From: Endomicrobium proavitum
GTDB taxonomy: Bacteria > Elusimicrobiota > Endomicrobiia > Endomicrobiales > Endomicrobiaceae
Direction: 5' to 3'
NCBI RefSeq assembly: GCF_001027545.1
Contig: NZ_CP009498.1
Location: forward strand, 434,001-498,000
DNA length: 64,000 nucleotides
Below the pieces are notes generated by a model. It was not told where the DNA came from. It saw only the letters and a program-made list of their open reading frames with translations, and made no database searches. This document shows, piece after piece, positions 53,508 to 62,985 of this stretch; the stretch's first letter is position 1, and every line of letters starts with the position of its first letter. The position numbers and the translations under genes were made by a program.

Positions 53508-54964
53508 ATTATATAAACAAAACGGTTTTTTTAAACTACTTCAGTTGTCCTACGTTGGGTTGGCTTTCCAAACGCAGAAAACTTCCGAAACTTACGGGTC
53601 TTAACAATGAAGTTTTAATTCTTGAGGGAAATAACGTTCATGAGAAATCTCATGTTTTGTTTGCCGGCGCCGTTAACGCAAAAACAGGCAAACATCAGGA
53701 GTCCGTGGAATACACAAAAAAACTTGTTGCGGACGAAAACGTTAAAAGTATTGTAGAAGCTTCTTTTGTTGCCGACGGTTTTTCCGTGCGCGTTGACGCT
53801 TTGGAACGTCTTAGCGACGGCAGCTGGCATTTTTACGAAGTAAAATCGGGAAGCAAATATAAAGTAAAATACGTTCAGGATATGTCTTTTAGCGCCATGG
53901 TTTTGGCAAAAAGCGGGCTTAAAGTTGCCAACTCCACATTGCTGCATTTGTCGCACGAATATAATCTCGGCATGGACGATTCCAAACTTTTTACGGCGCT
54001 TGACTGCACGCAAAGAGTGGCGTTAAGAGTTCCCGGATATCTTGAATACGCCCCTAAAATTTTTGAAGATATAGAATCCGAAACTATGCCGGCGCCTTCT
54101 TTTAAAAGACAGTGTAAAAACTGCCCCGTTTTTGAGGAATGTTTGGGCAAAGGCGTTAAAAACTCTATTTTTGATTTGCCTCGTCTTTCAATTCCCGCTA
54201 TGGAAGAACTTGTTTTGAAAGGAATTGACACAATAGATAAAGTTCCCGAAGATTTTGAACTTACCGATATGCAGCGCATTGTGCGCAATTGCGTTATAAC
54301 CGGCACAACTTATATTTCCGAAAATCTCAAAACCGAAATTGAAAATATAAAGCCGCCGTTTTACTATCTTGATTTTGAATCAGTTACAACAATAATGCCT
54401 TTGTATCCAAACGTTGCTCCGCACACGCAGCTTTTAACGCAGTTTTCAATTCATAAAAGCGAAGTTGTGGGGGAAGTCCGCGCGCATTACGAGTATATTG
54501 CAGACCACACAAAAGACTGCCGCAGAGAAATAGCCGAAAAACTTATAGAGTATCTTGGCGACGGCGGCTCCATAATAACTTACGCAAATTTTGAGCATGT
54601 GGCAATTTTAAGACTTGCCGCAATGTTTCCGGATTTATGCGAAAAATTACAAGCCGTTGCCGCAAGAATTGTAGATTTTGAACTTATAATAAGAAAAAAT
54701 TATTACGATATCCGCTTTCACGGAAAATCTTCCATAAAAAAAGTTTTGCCCGTAATGATTGCCGACATGAGCTACGCGCAGCTTGAAATAGGCGAGGGTG
54801 GCGACGCGTCGGCGGCTTTTGCGTTTATGGCTATGGGGCTTTACGACAAAGAAAAAATTGAACAAACTAAAGCAAACCTTTTAAAATATTGCGCTCAGGA
54901 CACTCTGGCGCTGGTAAAAATTCATCGGTTTCTTCACAATATTACTATACAGAGCAACGTCTAA
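53504..54964 (+). CDS. DUF2779 protein: Cas4-like nuclease domain plus DEDD exonuclease-like domain
   Basis: A 486-residue protein. The N-terminal half looks like a Cas4/RecB-type PD-(D/E)xK nuclease: Cys15 in NYFSCPTLGW, Asp in VRVDALERL, EVK in FYEVKSGSKYK near residue 120, and a CKNCPVFEEC set near 203-212. Together these give a four-cysteine Fe-S arrangement like AddB/Cas4. The C-terminal half (about 285-480) is the DUF2779 region with YYLDFESVT, ITYANFEHVAILR and YCAQDTLALVKIHRFL, resembling a DEDD (DnaQ-like) exonuclease with all acidic positions. It overlaps the PHP gene by four bases and lies 107 bases ahead of recA. A DNA repair role is plausible but unproven. Confidence 0.75.
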   Translation: MNYINKTVFLNYFSCPTLGWLSKRRKLPKLTGLNNEVLILEGNNVHEKSHVLFAGAVNAKTGKHQESVEYTKKLVADENVKSIVEASFVADGFSVRVDALERLSDGSWHFYEVKSGSKYKVKYVQDMSFSAMVLAKSGLKVANSTLLHLSHEYNLGMDDSKLFTALDCTQRVALRVPGYLEYAPKIFEDIESETMPAPSFKRQCKNCPVFEECLGKGVKNSIFDLPRLSIPAMEELVLKGIDTIDKVPEDFELTDMQRIVRNCVITGTTYISENLKTEIENIKPPFYYLDFESVTTIMPLYPNVAPHTQLLTQFSIHKSEVVGEVRAHYEYIADHTKDCRREIAEKLIEYLGDGGSIITYANFEHVAILRLAAMFPDLCEKLQAVAARIVDFELIIRKNYYDIRFHGKSSIKKVLPVMIADMSYAQLEIGEGGDASAAFAFMAMGLYDKEKIEQTKANLLKYCAQDTLALVKIHRFLHNITIQSNV

Positions 54965-54990
54965 TTTTATATAATAAGCAAACATAACAT

Positions 54991-55020
54991 TTGACAAACA
55001 ATACATATGTATGCTATATT
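54991..55020 (+). promoter_or_regulatory. recA promoter with internal 12-bp palindrome (possible SOS operator)
   Basis: A perfect TTGACA (54991-54996) and TATATT (55015-55020) are 18 bases apart. The spacer contains the perfect palindrome ATACATATGTAT (55001-55012), which resembles the centre of Gram-positive LexA sites (GAACATATGTTC). An operator between -35 and -10 of recA would be typical SOS design. Confidence 0.6.
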
Positions 55021-55071
55021 GCAAGCCTGACAAAAGCGAAAACTAATTAATGTTAAAAACAGGGGGCTGTT

Positions 55072-56160
55072 ATGGCAAAAGACGAAAAACTTAAAGCTTT
55101 GGATTTGGCTCTTTCCCAAATTGAAAAAGATTTTGGAAAAGAAGCTATAATGAGACTGGGCGCAAAACACGCTAAAGAAAAAGTGGACGCTATACCTACG
55201 GGAGCGTTACCTCTTGATATAGCAATCGGCATCGGCGGAATACCCCGCGGAAGAGTAATTGAAATTTACGGACCTGAATCTTCCGGAAAAAGCACGCTTG
55301 CAATGTGCATGGTTGCAGAAACCCAAAAACTCGGCGGAATTGCAGCATATATAGACGCTGAACACGCCATGGACCCCGAGTACGCAAAAAAACTCGGCGC
55401 AGATATAGACAATTTGCTTATATCCCAGCCCGATTCCGGCGAACAGGCGCTTGAAATTGCCGATAAACTTATACGTTCCGGGGCTGTGGATATTATAGTG
55501 GTAGATTCCGTTGCCGCGCTTGTTCCTAAAGCTGAAATAGAAGGCGAAATGGGCGACTCTTTTATGGGTCTTCAGGCGCGTCTTATGAGTCAGGCTTTAA
55601 GAAAACTTACCTCAAACATTTCAAAATCTAATACTGCGATAGTTTTTATAAATCAGTTAAGGCAGAAAATCGGCGTTATGTGGGGAAATCCCGAAACTAC
55701 GCCCGGCGGACTTGCGCTTAAATTTTATTCTTCCGTCAGGCTTGATATAAGAAGAATAGAATCCGTTAAGAAGGGCGATGAAATTTTAGGAAACAGAGTC
55801 CGCGTTAAAGTTGTAAAAAATAAAGTTGCCGCTCCGTTCAAACAGGCGGAGTTTGAAATAATTTTCGGCGTCGGCATAGATAAAATGGGCTATCTTATAG
55901 ATATAGGCGTTAATGACGCAATTATAGATAAAGCCGGCGCATTTTTCAGCTATAAGGGAGAACGGCTCGGACAGGGAAGAGATAACGTTAAAGTTTATTT
56001 AACCGAACATCCTGAAATAGCGGCTGAAATTGAAGAAAAAATCCGCGCGAAAGCCTTTGGCGGCGCAGATGTTGAATCTGCGAATGAAGCTGTAAAAGAA
56101 GAATCTGCCGCGGAAGCTCCAAAAGAAAAAGCGGTAAAAGGTAAAAAAGCCGATAAATAA
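55072..56160 (+). CDS. recA: Recombinase RecA
   Basis: A 362-residue RecA. Walker A is [12 protein letters not shown] near residue 65, and [20 protein letters not shown] near 140 is the Walker B region. The L1/L2 DNA loops are [15 protein letters not shown] and [20 protein letters not shown]. The C-terminal tail is rich in Glu, Lys and Ala. It forms filaments on single-stranded DNA for recombination and SOS activation. A GGGGGC-type site precedes the ATG, preceded by the strong promoter described above. Confidence 0.98.
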   Translation: MAKDEKLKALDLALSQIEKDFGKEAIMRLGAKHAKEKVDAIPTGALPLDIAIGIGGIPRGRVIEIYGPESSGKSTLAMCMVAETQKLGGIAAYIDAEHAMDPEYAKKLGADIDNLLISQPDSGEQALEIADKLIRSGAVDIIVVDSVAALVPKAEIEGEMGDSFMGLQARLMSQALRKLTSNISKSNTAIVFINQLRQKIGVMWGNPETTPGGLALKFYSSVRLDIRRIESVKKGDEILGNRVRVKVVKNKVAAPFKQAEFEIIFGVGIDKMGYLIDIGVNDAIIDKAGAFFSYKGERLGQGRDNVKVYLTEHPEIAAEIEEKIRAKAFGGADVESANEAVKEESAAEAPKEKAVKGKKADK

Positions 56161-56162
56161 AC

Positions 56163-58190
56163 ATGAAATACATAAGTAAAGTATTATTAAAGATTGCAGT
56201 TTTAAACATTATATTTTTGTTTGTAATGTCAGGGTTTAGAACTGCATTCTTTTTATATTACGGTAAAGGCATAGATTTTACCGGTTTGGGCGCAGATATT
56301 TTCAGAGCGTTTGTTATGGGGTTAAGGCTTGACGCCTGTGTGCTTGCTTTGTTAAATATTCCTGTTGTTATTGCGTTTACAGTGTTTTTAATTTTGTCAA
56401 AGCGCGAGTATTTTAAAAAGTTTTTTTCAGGATTAAAAATTTATTATACGGCGGCTGCAGGTTTGCTGTTTGTTTTTCTTGCGTGCGATTTCGGATTTTA
56501 TTCGTATTTTCAAAATCATTTTAACAGCATGATTTACGGGCTTTTTGAAGATGACACAAAAGCAATTTTGCTTACAATGTGGCATAATTACAACGTGCCG
56601 CTGCTTATTTTAGGGTTTGCCGCTGTTTTTGTTGCCGTTTATTTTATTTCCAAAGCTGTGTTGAAAACTGAAGTTTCTAAAAAACAATTAAAAATAAAAA
56701 TTTGGGCAAAAATCGCATTGCCGGTTGTTCTTGCATTTTTAACTTTAATTGTTGCAAGAGGGACTTTTGCCGAGCATCCTTTAATAGTAAACTATGCGGT
56801 GTCCTCTAATGTGTTTTTAAATAAAACCGCTATAAACGGCGTATTTACTTTTCAGGACGCAGTGGCTTCTAAAACCAGTGAAAATAACGAGCCGGATTAT
56901 ATAGCTCTTGCGGGATACTCCAACAATATAAGACAAGCGTTTGCGGATTATCTCGAGACGGATATAAAAAATATTCCGCAGACAAATCCGGAAAGTTCTT
57001 TGAATGTAAAGTATGGCGTAAACGATAAAATAGAGAAAATAAAGCCTAACGTTATAATTATAGTTATGGAAAGTTTCGGCTCGGATTTGCTTCAATATAA
57101 TTCTCCCGAGTTTAACGTTTTAGGAGAGCTTAAAAAACATTTTGACAGCGATTTGGTTTTCTATAATTATGTTCCGGCGTGGCATTCTACGCAGGAAAGC
57201 GTTGAAGGCATAATAACAAACGTTGCTATAAGACCTTTAGGATTAAGCAGGTTTCAAAGCAAGTATCAGTATGTTCATTACGATTCCGACGGGCATAAGC
57301 CGTATAAACAAAAAGGTTATCAAACGGTTTTTTTATACGGCGGCAACACGGGCTGGAGAAATATAGGAAATTACATGGCTAACTCCAGCTTTGATAAAGT
57401 AATAGGCGCAGCGGGAATGGACGCTTCTTATTCTTCAAACGAGTGGGGCGTTTACGACGAATATCTTTTTGATAAGCTTTATAAAATTTTAGACAACGGG
57501 CAAAATCAAAAATTTATTTATGCCTTAACTACTACCAATCATCCGCCGTATTCTTTGCCGGATAATTATACGCTTGTAAATTTAAATATTCCCAAAGAGC
57601 TTGACGAAAGAATTATAGGCAGAGATCTTGCATTAAAAAGATTTCAATCTTACAGATATGCAAACGAAATGCTCGGGCGTTTTTTAACGAAGTTTAAAAA
57701 TTCAAAATACGCGCAAAATACCATAATAGCCGTTGTGGGAGACCATAACTTTAAAAATATTTACTCTTATTTAGATAAAGATTTTTTTAATCAGGTAAGA
57801 GTGCCTTTTTATCTTTATGCGCCTGAGCAATTAAAACCTAAAAACGCCGATGTGAATGTTTTTGCTTCTTACTTGGACATTTTACCTACTTTGTATTCGT
57901 TGTCGCTTTCAAATGTTAATGTTAAAGTTATGGGTAAAAATATTTTCTCAAAAGATGCGGAAAATAATATTATATATAGTCCGGGAAACAATTTTTTGGC
58001 GGATAAAAATTATATTGTCCGATATTTTTTTGCAAATAACGGCGCTTTGGGCTGTTTTATTTGGAGCGACAAAACGCGCGGAGAAGTTGAATTTTCTGCG
58101 CAGCGCAGCGGGCATAAGCGTTTAGTAAAATATGCCAACGCTCAAATAGCGGTTGCCGATTATATAATTAAACATACGGGGGAAAAGTGA
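56163..58190 (+). CDS. LtaS-like membrane sulfatase-fold phosphoglycerol transferase
   Basis: A 675-residue membrane enzyme. Five hydrophobic helices occupy about residues 8-200, followed by an extracytoplasmic sulfatase/alkaline-phosphatase-fold domain from about 295. IIIVMESFGSD near 299 gives the first metal Glu. The nucleophile is a Ser or Thr in WHSTQESVEGIITN near 342, and TTTNHPPYSL and VVGDHNF complete the metal site. Relatives transfer phosphoglycerol or phosphoethanolamine to surface polymers. A Gram-negative cell has no lipoteichoic acid, so the target is probably a periplasmic glucan or surface glycan. It begins two bases after recA and its stop overlaps the next gene (GTGA). Confidence 0.85.
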   Translation: MKYISKVLLKIAVLNIIFLFVMSGFRTAFFLYYGKGIDFTGLGADIFRAFVMGLRLDACVLALLNIPVVIAFTVFLILSKREYFKKFFSGLKIYYTAAAGLLFVFLACDFGFYSYFQNHFNSMIYGLFEDDTKAILLTMWHNYNVPLLILGFAAVFVAVYFISKAVLKTEVSKKQLKIKIWAKIALPVVLAFLTLIVARGTFAEHPLIVNYAVSSNVFLNKTAINGVFTFQDAVASKTSENNEPDYIALAGYSNNIRQAFADYLETDIKNIPQTNPESSLNVKYGVNDKIEKIKPNVIIIVMESFGSDLLQYNSPEFNVLGELKKHFDSDLVFYNYVPAWHSTQESVEGIITNVAIRPLGLSRFQSKYQYVHYDSDGHKPYKQKGYQTVFLYGGNTGWRNIGNYMANSSFDKVIGAAGMDASYSSNEWGVYDEYLFDKLYKILDNGQNQKFIYALTTTNHPPYSLPDNYTLVNLNIPKELDERIIGRDLALKRFQSYRYANEMLGRFLTKFKNSKYAQNTIIAVVGDHNFKNIYSYLDKDFFNQVRVPFYLYAPEQLKPKNADVNVFASYLDILPTLYSLSLSNVNVKVMGKNIFSKDAENNIIYSPGNNFLADKNYIVRYFFANNGALGCFIWSDKTRGEVEFSAQRSGHKRLVKYANAQIAVADYIIKHTGEK

Positions 58191-59125
58191 AAATTTTGAT
58201 AACCGGCGGCGCCGGGTTTATAGGTTCTAACATAGCCGACGCTTTAATTGGCGCTAAACATAAAGTGGTAATTTTTGATAATCTGTCTTCCGGAAAAAAA
58301 GTAAATATAAATCTTAAGGCAAAATTTTATTGGAGCGATATAACCGATAAAAAAGCAGTTGACGACATATTCAGAAAAGAAGCGGCGGATGTTGTTATAC
58401 ATCTTGCGGCGCAGATAGACGTACGCAAATCCGTTGAAGATCCAAGATACGATGCAGGTATAAATATTTTAGGCTCTTTAAACGTTCTTGACGCATGCGT
58501 TAAAAATAAAGTTAAAAAAGTAATTTTTGCTTCTTCCGGCGGAACCATTTACGGAGAGTGCGCCTCAAAAGCTCCTGATGAAAAATCATTTCCAAACCCG
58601 TTGTCGCCGTATGGTATTGCGAAATACTCCGTTGAAAACTACATAAAATTTTTCTCCGCAATTCATAATTTAAAATACACTATATTAAGATATTCAAACG
58701 TTTACGGACCTCGCCAAGATCCTAAAGGCGAAGCCGGCGTAGTGGCTATTTTTGCGGGAAAAATTCTTGCAAACGAGCCTGTTTTTGTTTATGGAGACGG
58801 CAAACAGTTAAGAGATTACGTTTTTGTTTTGGATGTTGTAAATGCAAACATTAAAGCTCTTACAAAAGGCGATAACCAAACAATAAATATAGGCACGCAA
58901 AAAACAACTTCCGTAAACGATTTAGCGAAAGTTATGTCTAAATCATCGCTAAATTATACACAAAGCCCCGTCTATAAGCCCGCAAGAGACGGCGAGCTTT
59001 TTAAAAGTTTTTTAAATATTTCCAAAGCAAAAAAAGAGCTTGGCTGGCAGCCTAAAGTAAATATTAAAGACGGAATAAAAGAAACCTTGAAATATTTTAA
59101 AAAAATTAACGCGGAGAACAAATGA
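58187..59125 (+). CDS. NAD-dependent nucleotide-sugar epimerase (GalE-like SDR)
   Basis: A 312-residue extended short-chain dehydrogenase. The NAD-binding KILITGGAGFIGSNIADAL is at the N-terminus and HLAAQIDVRKSVEDP near 75. The catalytic Ser/Thr is in FASSGGTIYGE near 115 and Tyr-Lys in PYGIAKYSVENYI near 142. The form is that of UDP-glucose 4-epimerases with a WbpP/GalE-like C-terminus (RDGELFKSFLNISKAKKELG). The GTG start overlaps the sulfatase stop. It probably provides a sugar for the same surface polymer. Confidence 0.9.
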   Translation: MKILITGGAGFIGSNIADALIGAKHKVVIFDNLSSGKKVNINLKAKFYWSDITDKKAVDDIFRKEAADVVIHLAAQIDVRKSVEDPRYDAGINILGSLNVLDACVKNKVKKVIFASSGGTIYGECASKAPDEKSFPNPLSPYGIAKYSVENYIKFFSAIHNLKYTILRYSNVYGPRQDPKGEAGVVAIFAGKILANEPVFVYGDGKQLRDYVFVLDVVNANIKALTKGDNQTINIGTQKTTSVNDLAKVMSKSSLNYTQSPVYKPARDGELFKSFLNISKAKKELGWQPKVNIKDGIKETLKYFKKINAENK

Positions 59126-60138
59126 AAGCTTTTGTTTTGGCGGCAGGCGTAGGCGCAAGACTGCGTCCGTTAACTTCGGAAATACCAAAACCAATGGTGC
59201 CTATTTTAGGCAAGCCCGCTTTATGCCACACTTTTGAAAACCTTAAAAAATACGGTTTTACGGACATCTGCGTAAATCTGTTTCATAAAGCTGAAAATAT
59301 AACCCGGTATTTTGCAAACGCCAACACCTGCGTTAATTTGAATTATTCTCGCGAGCAAAAGCTTCTTGGCACCGCAGGCGCCGTGCGCAAAAACGCGGAT
59401 TTTTTTGACGATACTTTTGTCGTTATGTCCGGCGACGGATTAAGCGATGTTAATCTAAAAAATATTTTAAATTTCCACAAAAAGAAAAAAGCGCTTGTTA
59501 CCATAGCCCTTAAAAAAATAGACGCAAGATTTGATTACGGCATTACATTAACCGGTAAAGACGGTAAAGTAAAATCTTTTGTTGAAAAACCGTTTTGGAA
59601 AGACGTTTTTGCAAACACCGTAAATACGGGAATTTATGTTTGCGAGCCGGAAATTTTTGATTTTATTCCAAAAAATAAATTTTTTGATTTCGGATCGGAT
59701 TTATTTCCGCTTTTGTTGAAAAATAAAAAAAATGTTTTTGGTTTTGTAATGAACGAGTATTGGACGGATATCGGAAATATTTTTGAGTATAAAAAAGGCG
59801 TTTTTGACGCTTTAGACGGGAAAGTTGCAATCAATATTTCCGGAGAGAAAAAGCGTAGCGGTTTTATTGCAAAAAATGCTAAAATAGACAAATCCGCAAA
59901 AATTAGCAGACCGTGCTTTATAGGCAACAATGTAACTGTCGGTAAAAACGCGGTTTTAAACCCATATTCTGTGTTGCTTGATAATGTTGTTGTCGGTAAA
60001 AGTGCAATTATAGGGAAATCTATAGTTTGGAGCGGCTCCGTAGTCGGCAAAAATTCAAAAATTGACAATACTGTAGCGGGGTATAATTCCGTTATACCTG
60101 ACAATATAAATTTATTTGATTCTATTTTAATGGGGTAA
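59122..60138 (+). CDS. Sugar-phosphate nucleotidyltransferase with left-handed beta-helix
   Basis: A 338-residue protein. The N-terminal nucleotidyltransferase signature MKAFVLAAGVGARLRPLTSE is followed by IPKPMVPILGKP, with VMSGDGLSD near 110 and VNTGIYVCEPEIF near 174. The C-terminal part from about 250 has hexapeptide turns (IDKSAKISRPCFIGNNVTVG, VVGKSAIIG) forming a left-handed helix, as in GDP-mannose or glucose-1-phosphate nucleotidyltransferases. It overlaps the epimerase by four bases (ATGA). The activated sugar is unknown. Confidence 0.9.
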   Translation: MKAFVLAAGVGARLRPLTSEIPKPMVPILGKPALCHTFENLKKYGFTDICVNLFHKAENITRYFANANTCVNLNYSREQKLLGTAGAVRKNADFFDDTFVVMSGDGLSDVNLKNILNFHKKKKALVTIALKKIDARFDYGITLTGKDGKVKSFVEKPFWKDVFANTVNTGIYVCEPEIFDFIPKNKFFDFGSDLFPLLLKNKKNVFGFVMNEYWTDIGNIFEYKKGVFDALDGKVAINISGEKKRSGFIAKNAKIDKSAKISRPCFIGNNVTVGKNAVLNPYSVLLDNVVVGKSAIIGKSIVWSGSVVGKNSKIDNTVAGYNSVIPDNINLFDSILMG

Positions 60139-60158
60139 ATTAAATACGGGAGAAAGCA

Positions 60159-61328
60159 ATGGCTATAAAAAACGGTTACTTTTTTACATCGGAATCTGTT
60201 ACCGAAGGACACCCTGATAAAGTTTGCGATATCGTTTCCGATTCTATTTTAGACGCAATTTTAAAACAAGATTCTAAAGCAAGGGTAGCATGCGAAACTT
60301 TTGTTTCTCCCGGACTTCTTGTGGTTGGCGGTGAAATTACAACTTCCGCAAAAATTAATACAAAAAAAGTTATAAGAAACGCCATAAAAAACATAGGTTA
60401 CGACAGACCTGAATTCGGCTTTGACTACAGACATTGCGCCATTGCCGATATTATCAACGCCCAGTCTCCCGATATTGCGCAAGGCGTAGATATCGGCGGA
60501 GCCGGCGATCAGGGTCTTATGATAGGTTTTGCCTGCAAAGAAACTCCGGAGCTTATGCCTCTTCCTGTAATTTTAGCGCATAAACTTGCAAGAAAACTCA
60601 CTGAAGTCCGCAAGAAAAACATTCTTCCGTATTTAGGTCCTGACGGAAAAACGCAGGTTACTGTGGAATATGTAGATTGGAAACCCAAAAGAATAGACGC
60701 TGTTGTTCTTTCAACGCAGCATACGGAAGATATTTTGGACAAAACAGGAAACCGCATTACCGAAAAATCCAAAAAAGAAATATTTGAAAAAATAATAAAA
60801 CCGGTATTGGGAAAATATATAGATAAAGAAACTAAAATCTACATTAATCCTACCGGAAAATTTGTTATCGGCGGACCGCAGGGCGATACGGGGCTTACCG
60901 GCAGAAAAATTATTGTGGACACTTACGGCGGTATGGCTGCCCACGGCGGCGGAGCATTCTCCGGAAAAGATTCCACTAAAGTTGACAGAAGCGCGTCTTA
61001 CATGGCAAGACATATAGCAAAAAATATAGTTGCCGCCGGGTTTGCCGAAAAATGCACTATCCAACTTGCTTACGCAATCGGCGTTGCCGAACCGGTATCC
61101 GTTATGGTTGACACTCACCACAGCGGCAAAGTGTCCGGCACCGTTTTGGAACCAATCGTGAGAAAAGTATTTCCGCTTACGCCTAAAGGCATTACGGACT
61201 ATTTACAGCTTCGCAAGCCGATATTTGCGCAAACTGCGGCATACGGACATTTCGGGCGCAGCGAAAAAGAATTTACGTGGGAAAAAGTCAATAAAGTTGC
61301 AGAACTTAAAAAATACGTCAAAATTTAA
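60159..61328 (+). CDS. metK: S-adenosylmethionine synthetase
   Basis: A 389-residue Met[21 protein letters not shown] is at the N-terminus, [12 protein letters not shown] near residue 117, [20 protein letters not shown] near 234 and [16 protein letters not shown] near 263. It makes SAM from methionine and ATP. ACGGGAG precedes the ATG. The next gene recycles the SAM product, so the two form an activated-methyl-cycle pair. Confidence 0.97.
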   Translation: MAIKNGYFFTSESVTEGHPDKVCDIVSDSILDAILKQDSKARVACETFVSPGLLVVGGEITTSAKINTKKVIRNAIKNIGYDRPEFGFDYRHCAIADIINAQSPDIAQGVDIGGAGDQGLMIGFACKETPELMPLPVILAHKLARKLTEVRKKNILPYLGPDGKTQVTVEYVDWKPKRIDAVVLSTQHTEDILDKTGNRITEKSKKEIFEKIIKPVLGKYIDKETKIYINPTGKFVIGGPQGDTGLTGRKIIVDTYGGMAAHGGGAFSGKDSTKVDRSASYMARHIAKNIVAAGFAEKCTIQLAYAIGVAEPVSVMVDTHHSGKVSGTVLEPIVRKVFPLTPKGITDYLQLRKPIFAQTAAYGHFGRSEKEFTWEKVNKVAELKKYVKI

Positions 61329-61352
61329 CGTCTCTATATACGGGAGAACGCT

Positions 61353-62516
61353 TTGATACAAAAACTGTTTACGGATAAAAAACTTAAAGGCATTGTAGTT
61401 GCTATGGACGCGGAATTGTCTCCGGTTTTGGATATACTAAAGCCGTATCAAACTTTTAAATTTTTAGACAGAACTTTTTTTTATAATGATTCCGCTATCG
61501 CCGTAAAAAGCGGAATAGGCGAACTTTCTTCGGCAAGCGCCGCGGAAAGTTTAATTGCACTGCTCGGCGGAAAACAAAATTTAGACTCTATTATTAACGT
61601 AGGTCTTTGCGGAAGTTTGCACGACGGCTATAAAGTCGGCGACATTTTAATGGTCAAAGACGTTGTTCATTACGATTTTGACGTTACCGGAATAGATAAT
61701 GTTCAAAAAGGGCAGTATCCCGGAGCGGAAAGCCAATTTTTAAGCGCAGACATTTCATATTTTGACTCGCTGCAAAAAATATACGAAGATAAAATAAAAT
61801 TGGTTCGCTGCGCCAGCGGCGACAAGTTTATTTCCGACATAAAAATACAAAAACAAATAGTTCAAGATTTTTCCGCGGATATTTGCGAAATGGAAGCCGC
61901 GGGCGTTATTTTAACCGCAGGCAAACACGGTATTCCCGTTATAATTATTAAAGCCGTTTCAGATGTTGTTTCTTCGCAAGATTCCCTGAAAGATTTTAAA
62001 GAGTCAAAAGATACGGTTACAAAAAATTATATAGACGTGTTAAAATTAATTCTTGAAGATAAAGTTACAAGAACAATAGCGTCGTTTAATATAAACCACA
62101 ACAAACTTGAAGAAGGTTTTTACACTTCGCGCGTTGACGACGATATTTACACTTACGATTTAAGATTTACAAAACCAAACAAAGGCGATTATTTAAGTTT
62201 AGAGTCTATGCACAGCGCCGAGCATTTGGTGGCCACGGCTTTAAGAAACGGAAAAGATAAAGACAAAATTATCTATTTCGGACCAATGGGCTGCAGAACC
62301 GGCTTTTATCTTCTTTTGAAAAACGCGGATTACGACGAAGCAAAAAGAATTATTGAAACCGCTCTTGAAAGCATAGCGTCAGCCAAAGAAGTCGACGGAA
62401 CAAAAGAAATAGAATGCGGCAACGCGGCGTGCCACAGTTTGGAAGCCGCTCAGAAAGATTGCAAAGAATACCTCAAAAAAATAAAAGGCAAAAAATTTAA
62501 ATACCCTGCATATTAA
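61353..62516 (+). CDS. Pfs-LuxS fusion: methylthioadenosine/SAH nucleosidase joined to S-ribosylhomocysteine lyase
   Basis: A 387-residue two-domain enzyme. Residues about 1-232 are an MTA/SAH nucleosidase: AMDAELSPVLD with the catalytic Glu, INVGLCGSLHDGYKVGD, DICEMEAAGVI and the acid Asp in KAVSDVVSSQD. Residues about 233-387 are a complete LuxS: the zinc ligands and Glu in MHSAEHLVATAL, the catalytic Cys in GPMGCRTGFYLL and the zinc Cys in ECGNAACHSLEAA. One chain would thus take SAH through S-ribosylhomocysteine to homocysteine plus DPD, the autoinducer-2 precursor. It starts at TTG (61353), six bases after GGGAG. It sits 24 bases after metK. Confidence 0.93.
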   Translation: MIQKLFTDKKLKGIVVAMDAELSPVLDILKPYQTFKFLDRTFFYNDSAIAVKSGIGELSSASAAESLIALLGGKQNLDSIINVGLCGSLHDGYKVGDILMVKDVVHYDFDVTGIDNVQKGQYPGAESQFLSADISYFDSLQKIYEDKIKLVRCASGDKFISDIKIQKQIVQDFSADICEMEAAGVILTAGKHGIPVIIIKAVSDVVSSQDSLKDFKESKDTVTKNYIDVLKLILEDKVTRTIASFNINHNKLEEGFYTSRVDDDIYTYDLRFTKPNKGDYLSLESMHSAEHLVATALRNGKDKDKIIYFGPMGCRTGFYLLLKNADYDEAKRIIETALESIASAKEVDGTKEIECGNAACHSLEAAQKDCKEYLKKIKGKKFKYPAY

Positions 62517-62539
62517 AAATATAATTAAAGAGGCGGACA

Positions 62540-62914
62540 ATGAACATTCCTGCGGATCTTAAGTACACAAAAACACACGAGTGGGTAAAAGTTGAAGGAA
62601 ATAAAGCAAAAGTAGGCATAACAGATTTTGCGCAGCACGAAATTACCGACGTTGTTCATGTTGAACTTCCTGAAATAGGAAGAACCGTTAAAAAAAATCA
62701 GCCGGCGGCGGTTGTTGAATCCGTAAAATCAGCTTTTGATATTTACACGCCCGTCAGCGGAAAAATTGCCGAAGTAAACGAAGACCTTAGCGGCGCTCCG
62801 GAGCTTATAAATAATTCTCCGTATGAAAAAGGCTATCTTTTCACCGTTGAATTTTCCGACGCCGAGGAACTTGCCAACTTATTAAGCGCCGAAGATTATA
62901 AAAAAACAATATAG
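62540..62914 (+). CDS. gcvH: Glycine cleavage system H protein
   Basis: A 124-residue lipoyl carrier. It starts MNIPADLKYTKTHEWVKVEG, and the lipoyl lysine is in VVESVKSAFDIYTPVSG near residue 65. It shuttles the aminomethyl group between the P, T and L proteins. GAGGCGG precedes the ATG. gcvPA follows; gcvT is not next to it in this window. Confidence 0.97.
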   Translation: MNIPADLKYTKTHEWVKVEGNKAKVGITDFAQHEITDVVHVELPEIGRTVKKNQPAAVVESVKSAFDIYTPVSGKIAEVNEDLSGAPELINNSPYEKGYLFTVEFSDAEELANLLSAEDYKKTI

Positions 62915-62985
62915 TTGTTAAAAGCAATATTTAGTAAAAGCGGATTCCCTATAACGAATTTCGAAAATGACAAAACGGATATCAA

